NCBI GenBank assembly: GCA_963680875.1
Contig: OY804579.1
Location: 28,567,804 to 28,631,803 of the forward strand
Length of the DNA: 64,000 bases
Direction of reading: 5' to 3'
Source of the DNA: Bathymodiolus brooksi
Lineage: Eukaryota > Mollusca > Bivalvia > Mytilida > Modiolidae
Part shown: positions 10,270 through 23,422 of the stretch, one piece after another
How positions within the stretch are numbered: position 1 is the first letter of the stretch
Layout of the letters: every line of letters begins with the position of its first letter
Position numbers and translations under genes: made by a program
Notes under the pieces: generated by a model
The model's database searches: none
Told to the model about the DNA's origin: nothing
Seen by the model: the letters and a program-made list of their open reading frames with translations, nothing else

Positions 10270-11230
10270 GATAACTTGAGTAGTGTTTCTCAGAATGTTT
10301 TGAAATTTTATCAGCAGCTTACTGGTGAGGAGAGGAGGATCCCTTTCATTTTTGACGATTTTCACTTTTGCCGTTCCAGAGTTATTGGACTTGATATGAC
10401 GGAAAATCGGATTGTTACCCTATGTTGTATGATAACTTGAGTAGTGTTTCTCAGAATGTTTTGAAATTTTATCAGCAGCTTACTGATGAAGAGAGGAGGA
10501 TCCCTTTCATTTTTGATGATTTTCACTTTTGCCGTTTTAGAGTTATTGGGCTTGATATGACGAAAATAGGATTTTTACTCTATGTCGTATGATAACTTGA
10601 GTAGTGTTTCTCAGAATGTTTTGAAATTTTATCAGCAGCTTACCGGTGGAGAGAGGAGGATCTCTTTCATTTTTGACAATTTTCACTTCTGCCGTTCCAG
10701 AGTTATTGGACTTGATATGACGGAAAATCGGATTTTTACCCTATGTTGTATAACTTGAGTAGTGTTTCTCAGAATGTTTTGAAATTTTATCAGCAGCTTA
10801 CAGATGAGGGGAGGAGGATCCCTTTCATTTTTGACGATTTTCACTTTTGCCGTTCCAGAGTTATTGGACTTGATATGACGGAAAATCGGATTTTTACTCT
10901 ATGTCGTATGATAACTTGAGTAGTGTTTCTCAGAATGTTTTGAAATTTTATCAGCAACTTACTGGTGAAGAGAGGAGGATCCCTTTCATTTTTGATGATT
11001 TTCACTTTTGCCGTTTTAGAGTTATTGGGCTTGATATGACGAAAATAGGATTTTTACTCTATGTCGTATGATAACTTGAGTAGTGTTTCTCAGAATGTTT
11101 TGAAATTTTATCAGCAGCTTACCGGTGGAGAGAGGAGGATCTCTTTCATTTTTGACAATTTTCACTTCTGCCGTTCCAGAGTTATTGGACTTGATATGAC
11201 GGAAAATCGGATTGTTACCCTATGTTGTAT

Positions 11231-11391
11231 GATAACTTGAGTAGTGTTTCTCAGAATGTTTTGAAATTTGATCAGCAACTTACTGGTGAAGAGAGGAGGA
11301 TCCCTTTCATTTTTGACGATTTTCACTTTTGCCGTTCCAGAGTTATTGGACTTGATATGACGGAAAATCGGATTTTTACCCTATGTCGTAT
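11231..11391 (+). repeat. Hybrid monomer G/B
   Basis: This has a G front (TTTGATCAGCAACTTACTGGTGAAGAG), then GACGAT, TTCCAG and a B tail (CGGATTTTTACCC...TGTCGTATG), and is 161 bp long. It is preceded by D and followed by a C-type monomer. The same hybrid occurs at 21498 and its 6249-bp duplicate at 27747. The switch lies between the GAAGAG and the GACGAT sites. Confidence 0.86.
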
Positions 11392-11552
11392 GATAACTTG
11401 AGTAGTGTTTCTCAGAATGTTTTGAAATTTTATCAGCAGCTTATTGATGAAGAGAGGAGGATCCCTTTAATTTTTGACGATTTTCACTTTTGCCGTTCCA
11501 GAGTTATTGGACTTGATATGACGGAAAATAGGATGTTTACCCTATGTCGTAT
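11392..11552 (+). repeat. Hybrid monomer C/A (second copy)
   Basis: This has a C front and an AGGATGTTTACCC tail, directly after G/B, and is followed by b. In the 6249-bp block the equivalent stretch reads e D G/B C A b (from 21177), so here C and A have been fused into one monomer by a one-monomer deletion. Confidence 0.85.
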
Positions 11553-12353
11553 GATAACTTGAGTAGTGTTTCTCAGAATGTTTTGAAATTTTATCAGCAG
11601 CTTACTGGTGAGGAGAGGAGGATCCCTTTCATTTTTGACGATTTTCACTTTTGCCGTTCCAGAGTTATTGGACTTGATATGACGGAAAATCGGATTGTTA
11701 CCCTATGTTGTATGATAACTTGAGTAGTGTTTCTCAGAATGTTTTGAAATTTTATCAGCAGCTTACTGATGAAGAGAGGAGGATCCCTTTCATTTTTGAT
11801 GATTTTCACTTTTGCCGTTTTAGAGTTATTGGGCTTGATATGACGAAAATAGGATTTTTACTCTATGTCGTATGATAACTTGAGTAGTGTTTCTCAGAAT
11901 GTTTTGAAATTTTATCAGCAGCTTACCGGTGGAGAGAGGAGGATCTCTTTCATTTTTGACAATTTTCACTTCTGCCGTTCCAGAGTTATTGGACTTGATA
12001 TGACGGAAAATCGGATTTTTACCCTATGTTGTATAACTTGAGTAGTGTTTCTCAGAATGTTTTGAAATTTTATCAGCAGCTTACAGATGAGGGGAGGAGG
12101 ATCCCTTTCATTTTTGACGATTTTCACTTTTGCCGTTCCAGAGTTATTGGACTTGATATGACGGAAAATCGGATTTTTACCCTATGTCGTATGATAACTT
12201 GAGTAGTGTTTCTAAGAATGTTTTGAAATTTTATCAGCAGCTTATTGATGAAGAGAGGAGGATCCCTTTAATTTTTGACGATTTTCACTTTTGCCGTTCC
12301 AGAGTTATTGGACTTGATATGACGGAAAATAGGATTTTTACTCTATGTCGTAT

Positions 12354-15242
12354 GATAACTTGAGTAGTGTTTCTCAGAATGTTTTGAAATTTTATCAGCA
12401 CCTTACCGGTGGAGAGAGGAGGATCTCTTTCATTTTTGACGATTTTCACTTTTGCCGTTCCAGAGTTATTGGACTTGATATGACGGAAAATAGGATGTTT
12501 ACCCTATGTCGTATGATAACTTGAGTAGTGTTTCTCAGAATGTTTTGAAATTTTATCAGCAGCTTACTGGTGAGGAGAGGAGGATCCCTTTCATTTTTGA
12601 CGATTTTCACTTTTGCCGTTCCAGAGTTATTGGACTTGATATGACGGAAAATCGGATTTTTACCCTATGTCGTATGATAACTTGAGTAGTGTTTCTCAGA
12701 ATGTTTTGAAATTTTATCAGCAGCTTATTGATGAAGAGAGGAGGATCCCTTTAATTTTTGACGATTTTCACTTTTGCCGTTCCAGAGTTATTGGACTTGA
12801 TATGACGGAAAATAGGATTTTTACTCTATGTCGTATGATAACTTGAGTAGTGTTTCTCAGAATGTTTTGAAATTTTATCAGCACCTTACCGGTGGAGAGA
12901 GGAGGATCTCTTTCATTTCTGACGATTTTCACTTTTGCCGTTCCAGAGTTATTGGACTTGATATGACGGAAAATAGGATGTTTACCCTATGTCGTATGAT
13001 AACTTGAGTAGTGTTTCTCAGAATGTTTTGAAATTTTATCAGCAGCTTACTGGTGAGGAGAGGAGGATCCCTTTCATTTTTGACGATTTTCACTTTTGCC
13101 GTTCCAGAGTTATTGGACTTGATATGACGGAAAATCGGATTGTTACCCTATGTTGTATGATAACTTGAGTAGTGTTTCTCAGAATGTTTTGAAATTTTAT
13201 CAGCAGCTTACTGATGAAGAGAGGAGGATCCCTTTCATTTTTGATGATTTTCACTTTTGCCGTTTTAGAGTTATTGGGCTTGATATGACGAAAATAGGAT
13301 TTTTACTCTATGTCGTATGATAACTTGAGTAGTGTTTCTCAGAATGTTTTGAAATTTTATCAGCAGCTTACCGGTGGAGAGAGGAGGATCTCTTTCATTT
13401 TTGACAATTTTCACTTCTGCCGTTCCAGAGTTATTGGACTTGATATGACGGAAAATCGGATTTTTACCCTATGTTGTATAACTTGAGTAGTGTTTCTCAG
13501 AATGTTTTGAAATTTTATCAGCAGCTTACAGATGAGGGGAGGAGGATCCCTTTCATTTTTGACGATTTTCACTTTTGCCGTTCCAGAGTTATTGGACTTG
13601 ATATGACGGAAAATCGGATTTTTACCCTATGTCGTATGATAACTTGAGTAGTGTTTCTAAGAATGTTTTGAAATTTTATCAGCAGCTTATTGATGAAGAG
13701 AGGAGGATCCCTTTAATTTTTGACGATTTTCACTTTTGCCGTTCCAGAGTTATTGGACTTGATATGACGGAAAATAGGATTTTTACTCTATGTCGTATGA
13801 TAACTTGAGTAGTGTTTCTCAGAATGTTTTGAAATTTTATCAGCACCTTACCGGTGGAGAGAGGAGGATCTCTTTCATTTTTGACGATTTTCACTTTTGC
13901 CGTTCCAGAGTTATTGGACTTGATATGACGGAAAATAGGATGTTTACCCTATGTCGTATGATAACTTGAGTAGTGTTTCTCAGAATGTTTTGAAATTTTA
14001 TCAGCAGCTTACTGGTGAGGAGAGGAGGATCCCTTTCATTTTTGACGATTTTCACTTTTGCCGTTCCAGAGTTATTGGACTTGATATGACGGAAAATCGG
14101 ATTGTTACCCTATGTTGTATGATAACTTGAGTAGTGTTTCTCAGAATGTTTTGAAATTTTATCAGCAGCTTACTGATGAAGAGAGGAGGATCCCTTTCAT
14201 TTTTGATGATTTTCACTTTTGCCGTTTTAGAGTTATTGGGCTTGATATGACGAAAATAGGATTTTTACTCTATGTCGTATGATAACTTGAGTAGTGTTTC
14301 TCAGAATGTTTTGAAATTTTATCAGCAGCTTACCGGTGGAGAGAGGAGGATCTCTTTCATTTTTGACAATTTTCACTTCTGCCGTTCCAGAGTTATTGGA
14401 CTTGATATGACGGAAAATCGGATTTTTACCCTATGTTGTATAACTTGAGTAGTGTTTCTCAGAATGTTTTGAAATTTTATCAGCAGCTTACAGATGAGGG
14501 GAGGAGGATCCCTTTCATTTTTGACGATTTTCACTTTTGCCGTTCCAGAGTTATTGGACTTGATATGACGGAAAATCGGATTTTTACCCTATGTCGTATG
14601 ATAACTTGAGTAGTGTTTCTAAGAATGTTTTGAAATTTTATCAGCAGCTTATTGATGAAGAGAGGAGGATCCCTTTAATTTTTGACGATTTTCACTTTTG
14701 CCGTTCCAGAGTTATTGGACTTGATATGACGGAAAATAGGATTTTTACTCTATGTCGTATGATAACTTGAGTAGTGTTTCTCAGAATGTTTTGAAATTTT
14801 ATCAGCACCTTACCGGTGGAGAGAGGAGGATCTCTTTCATTTTTGACGATTTTCACTTTTGCCGTTCCAGAGTTATTGGACTTGATATGACGGAAAATAG
14901 GATGTTTACCCTATGTCGTATGATAACTTGAGTAGTGTTTCTCAGAATGTTTTGAAATTTTATCAGCAGCTTACTGGTGAGGAGAGGAGGATCCCTTTCA
15001 TTTTTGACGATTTTCACTTTTGCCGTTCCAGAGTTATTGGACTTGATATGACGGAAAATCGGATTGTTACCCTATGTTGTATGATAACTTGAGTAGTGTT
15101 TCTCAGAATGTTTTGAAATTTTATCAGCAGCTTACTGATGAAGAGAGGAGGATCCCTTTCATTTTTGATGATTTTCACTTTTGCCGTTTTAGAGTTATTG
15201 GGCTTGATATGACGAAAATAGGATTTTTACTCTATGTCGTAT
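12354..15242 (+). repeat. HOR segment 4: tandem 962-bp hexamers (A b E d2 f c)
   Basis: The order is A B C A b E d2 f c, A b E d2 f c, A b E. The hexamer at 12837-13798 is followed directly by a second at 13799-14760, each 962 bp (161+161+160+158+161+161). A third starts at 14761 and is broken by the b-E dimer duplication. This is the cleanest regular HOR in the window. The leading A-B-C trimer (12354-12836) gives the same 1445-bp 9-mer seen at 3850. One private change is seen at 12919 (TTTTTG to TTTCTG in A). Confidence 0.9.
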
Positions 15243-15563
15243 GATAACTTGAGTAGTGTTTCTCAGAATGTTTTGAAATTTTATCAGCAGCTTACTGGTG
15301 AGGAGAGGAGGATCCCTTTCATTTTTGACGATTTTCACTTTTGCCGTTCCAGAGTTATTGGACTTGATATGACGGAAAATCGGATTGTTACCCTATGTTG
15401 TATGATAACTTGAGTAGTGTTTCTCAGAATGTTTTGAAATTTTATCAGCAGCTTACTGATGAAGAGAGGAGGATCCCTTTCATTTTTGATGATTTTCACT
15501 TTTGCCGTTTTAGAGTTATTGGGCTTGATATGACGAAAATAGGATTTTTACTCTATGTCGTAT
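14922..15563 (+). repeat. Tandem duplication of the b-E dimer (321 bp x 2)
   Basis: The order is b E b E: 14922-15242 and 15243-15563, each 321 bp. Elsewhere b-E is normally followed by a D-type monomer (d1 or d2), so the second b-E is an extra copy inserted in register. It is followed by a D/f hybrid at 15564. The simplest reading is one unequal exchange displaced by two monomers, then a second exchange that lost a D/f boundary. That history is inferred; the order itself is read from the sequence. Confidence 0.85.
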
Positions 15564-17173
15564 GATAACTTGAGTAGTGTTTCTCAGAATGTTTTGAAAT
15601 TTTATCAGCAGCTTACCGGTGGAGAGAGGAGGATCTCTTTCATTTTTGACAATTTTCACTTCTGCCGTTCCAGAGTTATTGGACTTGATATGACGGAAAA
15701 TCGGATTTTTACCCTATGTCGTATGATAACTTGAGTAGTGTTTCTAAGAATGTTTTGAAATTTTATCAGCAGCTTATTGATGAAGAGAGGAGGATCCCTT
15801 TAATTTTTGACGATTTTCACTTTTGCCGTTCCAGAGTTATTGGACTTGATATGACGGAAAATAGGATTTTTACTCTATGTCGTATGATAACTTGAGTAGT
15901 GTTTCTCAGAATGTTTTGAAATTTTATCAGCACCTTACCGGTGGAGAGAGGAGGATCTCTTTCATTTTTGACGATTTTCACTTTTGCCGTTCCAGAGTTA
16001 TTGGACTTGATATGACGGAAAATAGGATGTTTACCCTATGTCGTATGATAACTTGAGTAGTGTTTCTCAGAATGTTTTGAAATTTTATCAGCAGCTTACT
16101 GGTGAGGAGAGGAGGATCCCTTTCATTTTTGACGATTTTCACTTTTGCCGTTCCAGAGTTATTGGACTTGATATGACGGAAAATCGGATTTTTACCCTAT
16201 GTCGTATGATAACTTGAGTAGTGTTTCTCAGAATGTTTTGAAATTTTATCAGCAGCTTATTGATGAAGAGAGGAGGATCCCTTTAATTTTTGACGATTTT
16301 CACTTTTGCCGTTCCAGAGTTATTGGACTTGATATGACGGAAAATAGGATTTTTACTCTATGTCGTATGATAACTTGAGTAGTGTTTCTCAGAATGTTTT
16401 GAAATTTTATCAGCAGCTTACCGGTGGAGAGAGGAGGATCTCTTTCATTTTTGACAATTTTCACTTCTGCCGTTCCAGAGTTATTGGACTTGATATGACG
16501 GAAAATCGGATTGTTACCCTATGTTGTATGATAACTTGAGTAGTGTTTCTCAGAATGTTTTGAAATTTTATCAGCAGCTTACTGGTGAGGAGAGGAGGAT
16601 CCCTTTCATTTTTGACGATTTTCACTTTTGCCGTTCCAGAGTTATTGGACTTGATATGACGGAAAATCGGATTTTTACCCTATGTCGTATGATAACTTGA
16701 GTAGTGTTTCTCAGAATGTTTTGAAATTTTATCAGCAGCTTATTGATGAAGAGAGGAGGATCCCTTTAATTTTTGACGATTTTCACTTTTGCCGTTCCAG
16801 AGTTATTGGACTTGATATGACGGAAAATAGGATTTTTACTCTATGTCGTATGATAACTTGAGTAGTGTTTCTCAGAATGTTTTGAAATTTTATCAGCAGC
16901 TTACCGGTGGAGAGAGGAGGATCTCTTTCATTTTTGATAATTTTCACTTCTGCCGTTCCAGAGTTATTGGACTTGATATGACGGAAAATCGGATTGTTAC
17001 CCTATGTTGTATGATAACTTGAGTAGTGTTTCTCAGAATGTTTTGAAATTTTATCAGCAGCTTACTGGTGAGGAGAGGAGGATCCCTTTCATTTTTGACG
17101 ATTTTCACTTTTGCCGTTCCAGAGTTATTGGACTTGATATGACGGAAAATCGGATTGTTACCCTATGTTGTAT
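15243..17173 (+). repeat. Array segment 5: b E D/f c A B C D B C D b
   Basis: Monomers 96-107 begin with the duplicated b-E and a D/f hybrid. They then run A B C D B C D b, which together with the following E repeats the first nine monomers of the window. The B-C-D trimer repetition (16047-17012) mirrors 162-1127. Monomer 106 (D, start 16852) has a private C-to-T at 16938 (GACAAT to GATAAT). The segment ends at 17173, where the large 6249-bp duplicated block begins. Confidence 0.85.
15564..15724 (+). repeat. Hybrid monomer D/f
   Basis: This has a D front (TACCGGTGG, GACAAT, CACTTCTGCC) with a 161-bp f-type tail (CGGATTTTTACCC...TGTCGTATG), and is followed by c. In the hexamer the order E d2 f c is expected; here it is E D/f c. 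This fits deletion of one monomer by exchange between a d2 and the following f. Confidence 0.85.
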
Positions 17174-18611
17174 GATAACTTGAGTAGTGTTTCTCAGAAT
17201 GTTTTGAAATTTTATCAGCAGCTTACTGATGAAGAGAGGAGGATCCCTTTCATTTTTGATGATTTTCACTTTTGCCGTTTTAGAGTTATTGGGCTTGATA
17301 TGACGAAAATAGGATTTTTACTCTATGTCGTATGATAACTTGAGTAGTGTTTCTCAGAATGTTTTGAAATTTTATCAGCAGCTTACCGGTGGAGAGAGGA
17401 GGATCTCTTTCATTTTTGACAATTTTCACTTCTGCCGTTCCAGAGTTATTTGACTTGATATGACGGAAAATCGGATTTTTACCCTATGTTGCATAACTTG
17501 AGTAGTGTTTCTCAGAATGTTTTGAAATTTTATCAGCAGCTTACAGATGAGGAGAGGAGGATCCCTTTAATTTTTGACGATTTTCACTTTTGCCGTTCCA
17601 GAGTTATTGGACTTGATATGACGGAAAATCGGATTTTTACCCTATGTTGTATAACTTGAGTAGTGTTTCTCAGAATGTTTTGAAATTTTATCAGCAGCTT
17701 ACAGATGAGGGGAGGAGGATCCCTTTCATTTTTGACGATTTTCACTTTTGCCGTTCCAGAGTTATTGGACTTGATATGACGGAAAATCGGATTTTTACCC
17801 TATGTCGTATGATAACTTGAGTAGTGTTTCTAAGAATGTTTTGAAATTTTATCAGCAGCTTATTGATGAAGAGAGGAGGATCCCTTTAATTTTTGACGAT
17901 TTTCACTTTTGCCGTTCCAGAGTTATTGGACTTGATATGACGGAAAATAGGATTTTTACTCTATGTCGTATGATAACTTGAGTAGTGTTTCTCAGAATGT
18001 TTTGAAATTTTATCAGCACCTTACCGGTGGAGAGAGGAGGATCTCTTTCATTTTTGACGATTTTCACTTTTGCCGTTCCAGAGTTATTGGACTTGATATG
18101 ACGGAAAATAGGATGTTTACCCTATGTCGTATGATAACTTGAGTAGTGTTTCTCAGAATGTTTTGAAATTTTATCAGCAGCTTACCGGTGGAGAGAGGAG
18201 GATCTCTTTCATTTTTGACAATTTTCACTTCTGCCGTTCCAGAGTTATTGGACTTGATATGACGGAAAATCGGATTGTTACCCTATGTTGTATGATAACT
18301 TGAGTAGTGTTTCTCAGAATGTTTTGAAATTTGATCAGCAACTTACTGGTGAAGAGAGGAGGATCCCTTTCATTTTTGATGATTTTCACTTTTGCCGTTT
18401 TAGAGTTATTGGGCTTGATATGACGAAAATAGGATTTTTACTCTATGTCGTATGATAACTTGAGTAGTGTTTCTCAGAATGTTTTGAAATTTTATCAGCA
18501 GCTTACCGGTGGAGAGAGGAGGATCTCTTTCATTTTTGACAATTTTCACTTCTGCCGTTCCAGAGTTATTTGACTTGATATGACGGAAAATCGGATTTTT
18601 ACCCTATGTTG
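15886..18611 (+). repeat. Second copy of the window's first 2726 bp (shift 15885)
   Basis: Monomers 100-116 match monomers 1-17 (1-2726) subtype for subtype: A B C D B C D b E d1 F8 f c A D G d1. The spacing is 15885 bp throughout. I noted two differences: GATAAT for GACAAT at 16938, and CCTTTAATTT for CCTTTCATTT in monomer 110 (near 17567). Because copy 1 is cut by the window edge, the duplicated block may be longer. The match ends on the right at monomer 18 (Fc) against monomer 117 (F). Confidence 0.8.
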
Positions 18612-21600
18612 CATAACTTGAGTAGTGTTTCTCAGAATGTTTTGAAATTTTATCAGCAGCTTACAGATGAGTAGAGGAGGATCCCTTTCATTTTTGACGA
18701 TTTTCACTTTTGCCGTTCCAGAGTTATTGGACTTGATATGACGGAAAATCGGATTTTTACCCTATGTCGTATGATAACTTGAGTAGTGTTTCTCAGAATG
18801 TTTTGAAATTTTATCAGCAGCTTACTGGTGAGGAGAGGAGGATCCCTTTCATTTTTGACGATTTTCACTTTTGCCGTTCCAGAGTTATTGGACTTGATAT
18901 GACGGAAAATCGGATTTTTACCCTATGTCGTATGATAACTTGAGTAGTGTTTCTCAGAATGTTTTGAAATTTTATCAGCAGCTTATTGATGAAGAGAGGA
19001 GGATCCCTTTAATTTTTGACGATTTTCACTTTTGCCGTTCCAGAGTTATTGGACTTGATATGACGGAAAATAGGATTTTCACTCTATGTCGTATGATAAC
19101 TTGAGTAGTGTTTCTCAGAATGTTTTGAAATTTTATCAGCACCTTACCGGTGGAGAGAGGAGGATCTCTTTCATTTTTGACGATTTTCACTTTTGCCGTT
19201 CCAGAGTTATTGGACTTGATATGACGGAAAATAGGATGTTTACCCTATGTCGTATGATAACTTGAGTAGTGTTTCTCAGAATGTTTTGAAATTTTATCAG
19301 CAGCTTACTGGTGAGGAGAGGAGGATCCCTTTCATTTTTGACGATTTTCACTTTTGCCGTTCCAGAGTTATTGGACTTGATATGACGGAAAATCGGATTG
19401 TTACCCTATGTTGTATGATAACTTGAGTAGTGTTTCTCAGAATGTTTTGAAATTTTATCAGCAGCTTACTGATGAAGAGAGGAGGATCCCTTTCATTTTT
19501 GATGATTTTCACTTTTGCCGTTTTAGAGTTATTGGGCTTGATATGACGAAAATAGGATTTTTACTCTATGTCGTATGATAACTTGAGTAGTGTTTCTCAG
19601 AATGTTTTGAAATTTTATCAGCAGCTTACCGGTGGAGAGAGGAGGATCTCTTTCATTTTTGACAATTTTCACTTCTGCCGTTCCAGAGTTATTGGACTTG
19701 ATATGACGGAAAATCGGATTTTTACCCTATGTTGTATAACTTGAGTAGTGTTTCTCAGAATGTTTTGAAATTTTATCAGCAGCTTACAGATGAGGGGAGG
19801 AGGATCCCTTTCATTTTTGACGATTTTCACTTTTGCCGTTCCAGAGTTATTGGACTTGATATGACGGAAAATCGGATTTTTACCCTATGTCGTATGATAA
19901 CTTGAGTAGTGTTTCTAAGAATGTTTTGAAATTTTATCAGCAGCTTATTGATGAAGAGAGGAGGATCCCTTTAATTTTTGACGATTTTCACTTTTGCCGT
20001 TCCAGAGTTATTGGACTTGATATGACGGAAAATAGGATTTTTACTCTATGTCGTATGATAACTTGAGTAGTGTTTCTCAGAATGTTTTGAAATTTTATCA
20101 GCACCTTACCGGTGGAGAGAGGAGGATCTCTTTCATTTTTGACGATTTTCACTTTTGCCGTTCCAGAGTTATTGGACTTGATATGACGGAAAATAGGATG
20201 TTTACCCTATGTCGTATGATAACTTGAGTAGTGTTTCTCAGAATGTTTTGAAATTTTATCAGCAGCTTACCGGTGGAGAGAGGAGGATCTCTTTCATTTT
20301 TGACAATTTTCACTTCTGCCGTTCCAGAGTTATTGGACTTGATATGACGGAAAATCGGATTGTTACCCTATGTTGTATGATAACTTGAGTAGTGTTTCTC
20401 AGAATGTTTTGAAATTTGATCAGCAACTTACTGGTGAAGAGAGGAGGATCCCTTTCATTTTTGATGATTTTCACTTTTGCCGTTTTAGAGTTATTGGGCT
20501 TGATATGACGAAAATAGGATTTTTACTCTATGTCGTATGATAACTTGAGTAGTGTTTCTCAGAATGTTTTGAAATTTTATCAGCAGCTTACCGGTGGAGA
20601 GAGGAGGATCTCTTTCATTTTTGACAATTTTCACTTCTGCCGTTCCAGAGTTATTGGACTTGATATGACGGAAAATCGGATTTTTACCCTATGTTGTATA
20701 ACTTGAGTAGTGTTTCTCAGAATGTTTTGAAATTTTATCAGCAGCTTACAGATGAGGGGAGGAGGATCCCTTTCATTTTTGACGATTTTCACTTTTGCCG
20801 TTCCAGAGTTATTGGACTTGATATGACGGAAAATCGGATTTTTACCCTATGTTGCATAACTTGAGTAGTGTTTCTCAGAATGTTTTGAAATTTTATCAGC
20901 AGCTTACAGATGAGGAGAGGAGGATCCCTTTCATTTTTGACGATTTTCACTTTTGTCGTTCCAGAGTTATTGGACTTGATATGACGGAAAATCGGATTTT
21001 TACCCTATGTCGTATGATAACTTGAGTAGTGTTTCTCAGAATGTTTTGAAATTTTATCAGCAGCTTACTGGTGAGGAGAGGAGGATCCCTTTCATTTTTG
21101 ACGATTTTCACTTTTGCCGTTCCAGAGTTATTGGACTTGATATGACGGAAAATCGGATTTTTACCCTATGTCGTATGATAACTTGAGTAGTGTTTCTCAG
21201 AATGTTTTGAAATTTTATCAGCAACTTACTGGTGAAGAGAGGAGGATCCCTTTCATTTTTGATGATTTTCACTTTTGCCGTTTTAGAGTTATTGGGCTTG
21301 ATATGACGAAAATAGGATTTTTACTCTATGTCGTATGATAACTTGAGTAGTGTTTCTCAGAATGTTTTGAAATTTTATCAGCAGCTTACCGGTGGAGAGA
21401 GGAGGATCTCTTTCATTTTTGACAATTTTCACTTCTGCCGTTCCAGAGTTATTGGACTTGATATGACGGAAAATCGGATTGTTACCCTATGTTGTATGAT
21501 AACTTGAGTAGTGTTTCTCAGAATGTTTTGAAATTTGATCAGCAACTTACTGGTGAAGAGAGGAGGATCCCTTTCATTTTTGACGATTTTCACTTTTGCC

Positions 21601-23422
21601 GTTCCAGAGTTATTGGACTTGATATGACGGAAAATCGGATTTTTACCCTATGTCGTATGATAACTTGAGTAGTGTTTCTCAGAATGTTTTGAAATTTTAT
21701 CAGCAGCTTATTGATGAAGAGAGGAGGATCCCTTTAATTTTTGACGATTTTCACTTTTGCCGTTCCAGAGTTATTGGACTTGATATGACGGAAAATAGGA
21801 TTTTTACTCTATGTCGTATGATAACTTGAGTAGTGTTTCTCAGAATGTTTTGAAATTTTATCAGCACCTTACCGGTGGAGAGAGGAGGATCTCTTTCATT
21901 TTTGACGATTTTCACTTTTGCCGTTCCAGAGTTATTGGACTTGATATGACGGAAAATAGGATGTTTACCCTATGTCGTATGATAACTTGAGTAGTGTTTC
22001 TCAGAATGTTTTGAAATTTTATCAGCAGCTTACTGGTGGGGAGAGGAGGATCCCTTTCATTTTTGACGATTTTCACTTTTGCCGTTCCAGAGTTATTGGA
22101 CTTGATATGACGGAAAATCGGATTGTTACCCTATGTTGTATGATAACTTGAGTAGTGTTTCTCAGAATGTTTTGAAATTTTATCAGCAGCTTACTGATGA
22201 AGAGAGGAGGATCCCTTTCATTTTTGATGATTTTCACTTTTGCCGTTTTAGAGTTATTGGGCTTGATATGACGAAAATAGGATTTTTACTCTATGTCGTA
22301 TGATAACTTGAGTAGTGTTTCTCAGAATGTTTTGAAATTTTATCAGCAGCTTACCGGTGGAGAGAGGAGGATCTCTTTCATTTTTGACAATTTTCACTTC
22401 TGCCGTTCCAGAGTTATTGGACTTGATATGACGGAAAATCGGATTTTTACCCTATGTTGTATAACTTGAGTAGTGTTTCTCAGAATGTTTTGAAATTTTA
22501 TCAGCAGCTTACAGATGAGGGGAGGAGGATCCCTTTCATTTTTGACGATTTTCACTTTTGCCGTTCCAGAGTTATTGGACTTGATATGACGGAAAATCGG
22601 ATTTTTACTCTATGTCGTATGATAACTTGAGTAGTGTTTCTCAGAATGTTTTGAAATTTTATCAGCACCTTACCGGTGGAGAGAGGAGGATCTCTTTCAT
22701 TTTTGACGATTTTCACTTTTGCCGTTCCAGAGTTATTGGACTTGATATGACGGAAAATAGGATGTTTACCCTATGTCGTATGATAACTTGAGTAGTGTTT
22801 CTCAGAATGTTTTGAAATTTTATCAGCAGCTTACCGGTGGAGAGAGGAGGATCTCTTTCATTTTTGACAATTTTCACTTCTGCCGTTCCAGAGTTATTGG
22901 ACTTGATATGACGGAAAATCGGATTTTTACCCTATGTTGCATAACTTGAGTAGTGTTTCTCAGAATGTTTTGAAATTTTATCAGCAGCTTACAGATGAGG
23001 GGAGGAGGATCCCTTTCATTTTTGACGATTTTCACTTTTGCCGTTCCAGAGTTATTGGACTTGATATGACGGAAAATCGGATTTTTACCCTATGTCGTAT
23101 GATAACTTGAGTAGTGTTTCTCAGAATGTTTTGAAATTTTATCAGCAGCTTATTGATGAAGAGAGGAGGATCCCTTTAATTTTTGACGATTTTCACTTTT
23201 GCCGTTCCAGAGTTATTGGACTTGATATGACGGAAAATAGGATTTTTACTCTATGTCGTATGATAACTTGAGTAGTGTTTCTCAGAATGTTTTGAAATTT
23301 TATCAGCACCTTACCGGTGGAGAGAGGAGGATCTCTTTCATTTTTGACGATTTTCACTTTTGCCGTTCCAGAGTTATTGGACTTGATATGACGGAAAATA
23401 GGATGTTTACCCTATGTCGTAT
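17174..23422 (+). repeat. 6249-bp block, copy 1 (39 monomers)
   Basis: The order is E d1 F8 f c A D G d1 F B C A b E d2 f c A D G d2 f8 F B e D G/B C A b E d2 fc A d3 f C A. The next 39 monomers (23423-29671) repeat this exactly. Private markers shared with copy 2: GAGTAGAGG (T at 18672), TTTTCACTC (C at 19080), TTTTGTCGTT (T at 20956), and GGTGGGG in the b at 21981. Each lies exactly 6249 bases before its partner. The block includes hexamer-derived parts (A b E d2 f c at 19095) and A-D-G excursions. Confidence 0.92.
20697..20854 (+). repeat. Monomer subtype f8, 158 bp (reference copy)
   Basis: This has an f front (TACAGATGAGGGG) and the short end TGTTGCATAACTTG of d1/d3. It follows d2 and precedes F, so the order d2-f8-F has two 158-bp monomers in a row. 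It is present in all A-D-G-d2-f8 modules between 20.5 and 41.7 kb and not elsewhere. Confidence 0.85.

Larger units (their letters stand above)
7223..12353 (+). repeat. Array segment 3: mixed HORs with hybrid monomers (46-77)
   Basis: The subtype order is e d3 f C A D G d1 F B C A b E d2 fc A B C/A b E d2 fc e D G/B C/A b E d2 f c. Partial hexamers (A-b-E-d2-f) alternate with excursions through e, D and G. Three hybrid monomers occur here: C/A at 10109 and 11392, and G/B at 11231. Each combines the front of one subtype with the tail of another, at a place where the usual order skips a monomer. Two f copies (9626 and 10749) have the TTTTTACTC tail normally seen on C. Monomers 50-60 (7863-9625) recur in the same order at 17972-19734. 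Confidence 0.83.
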
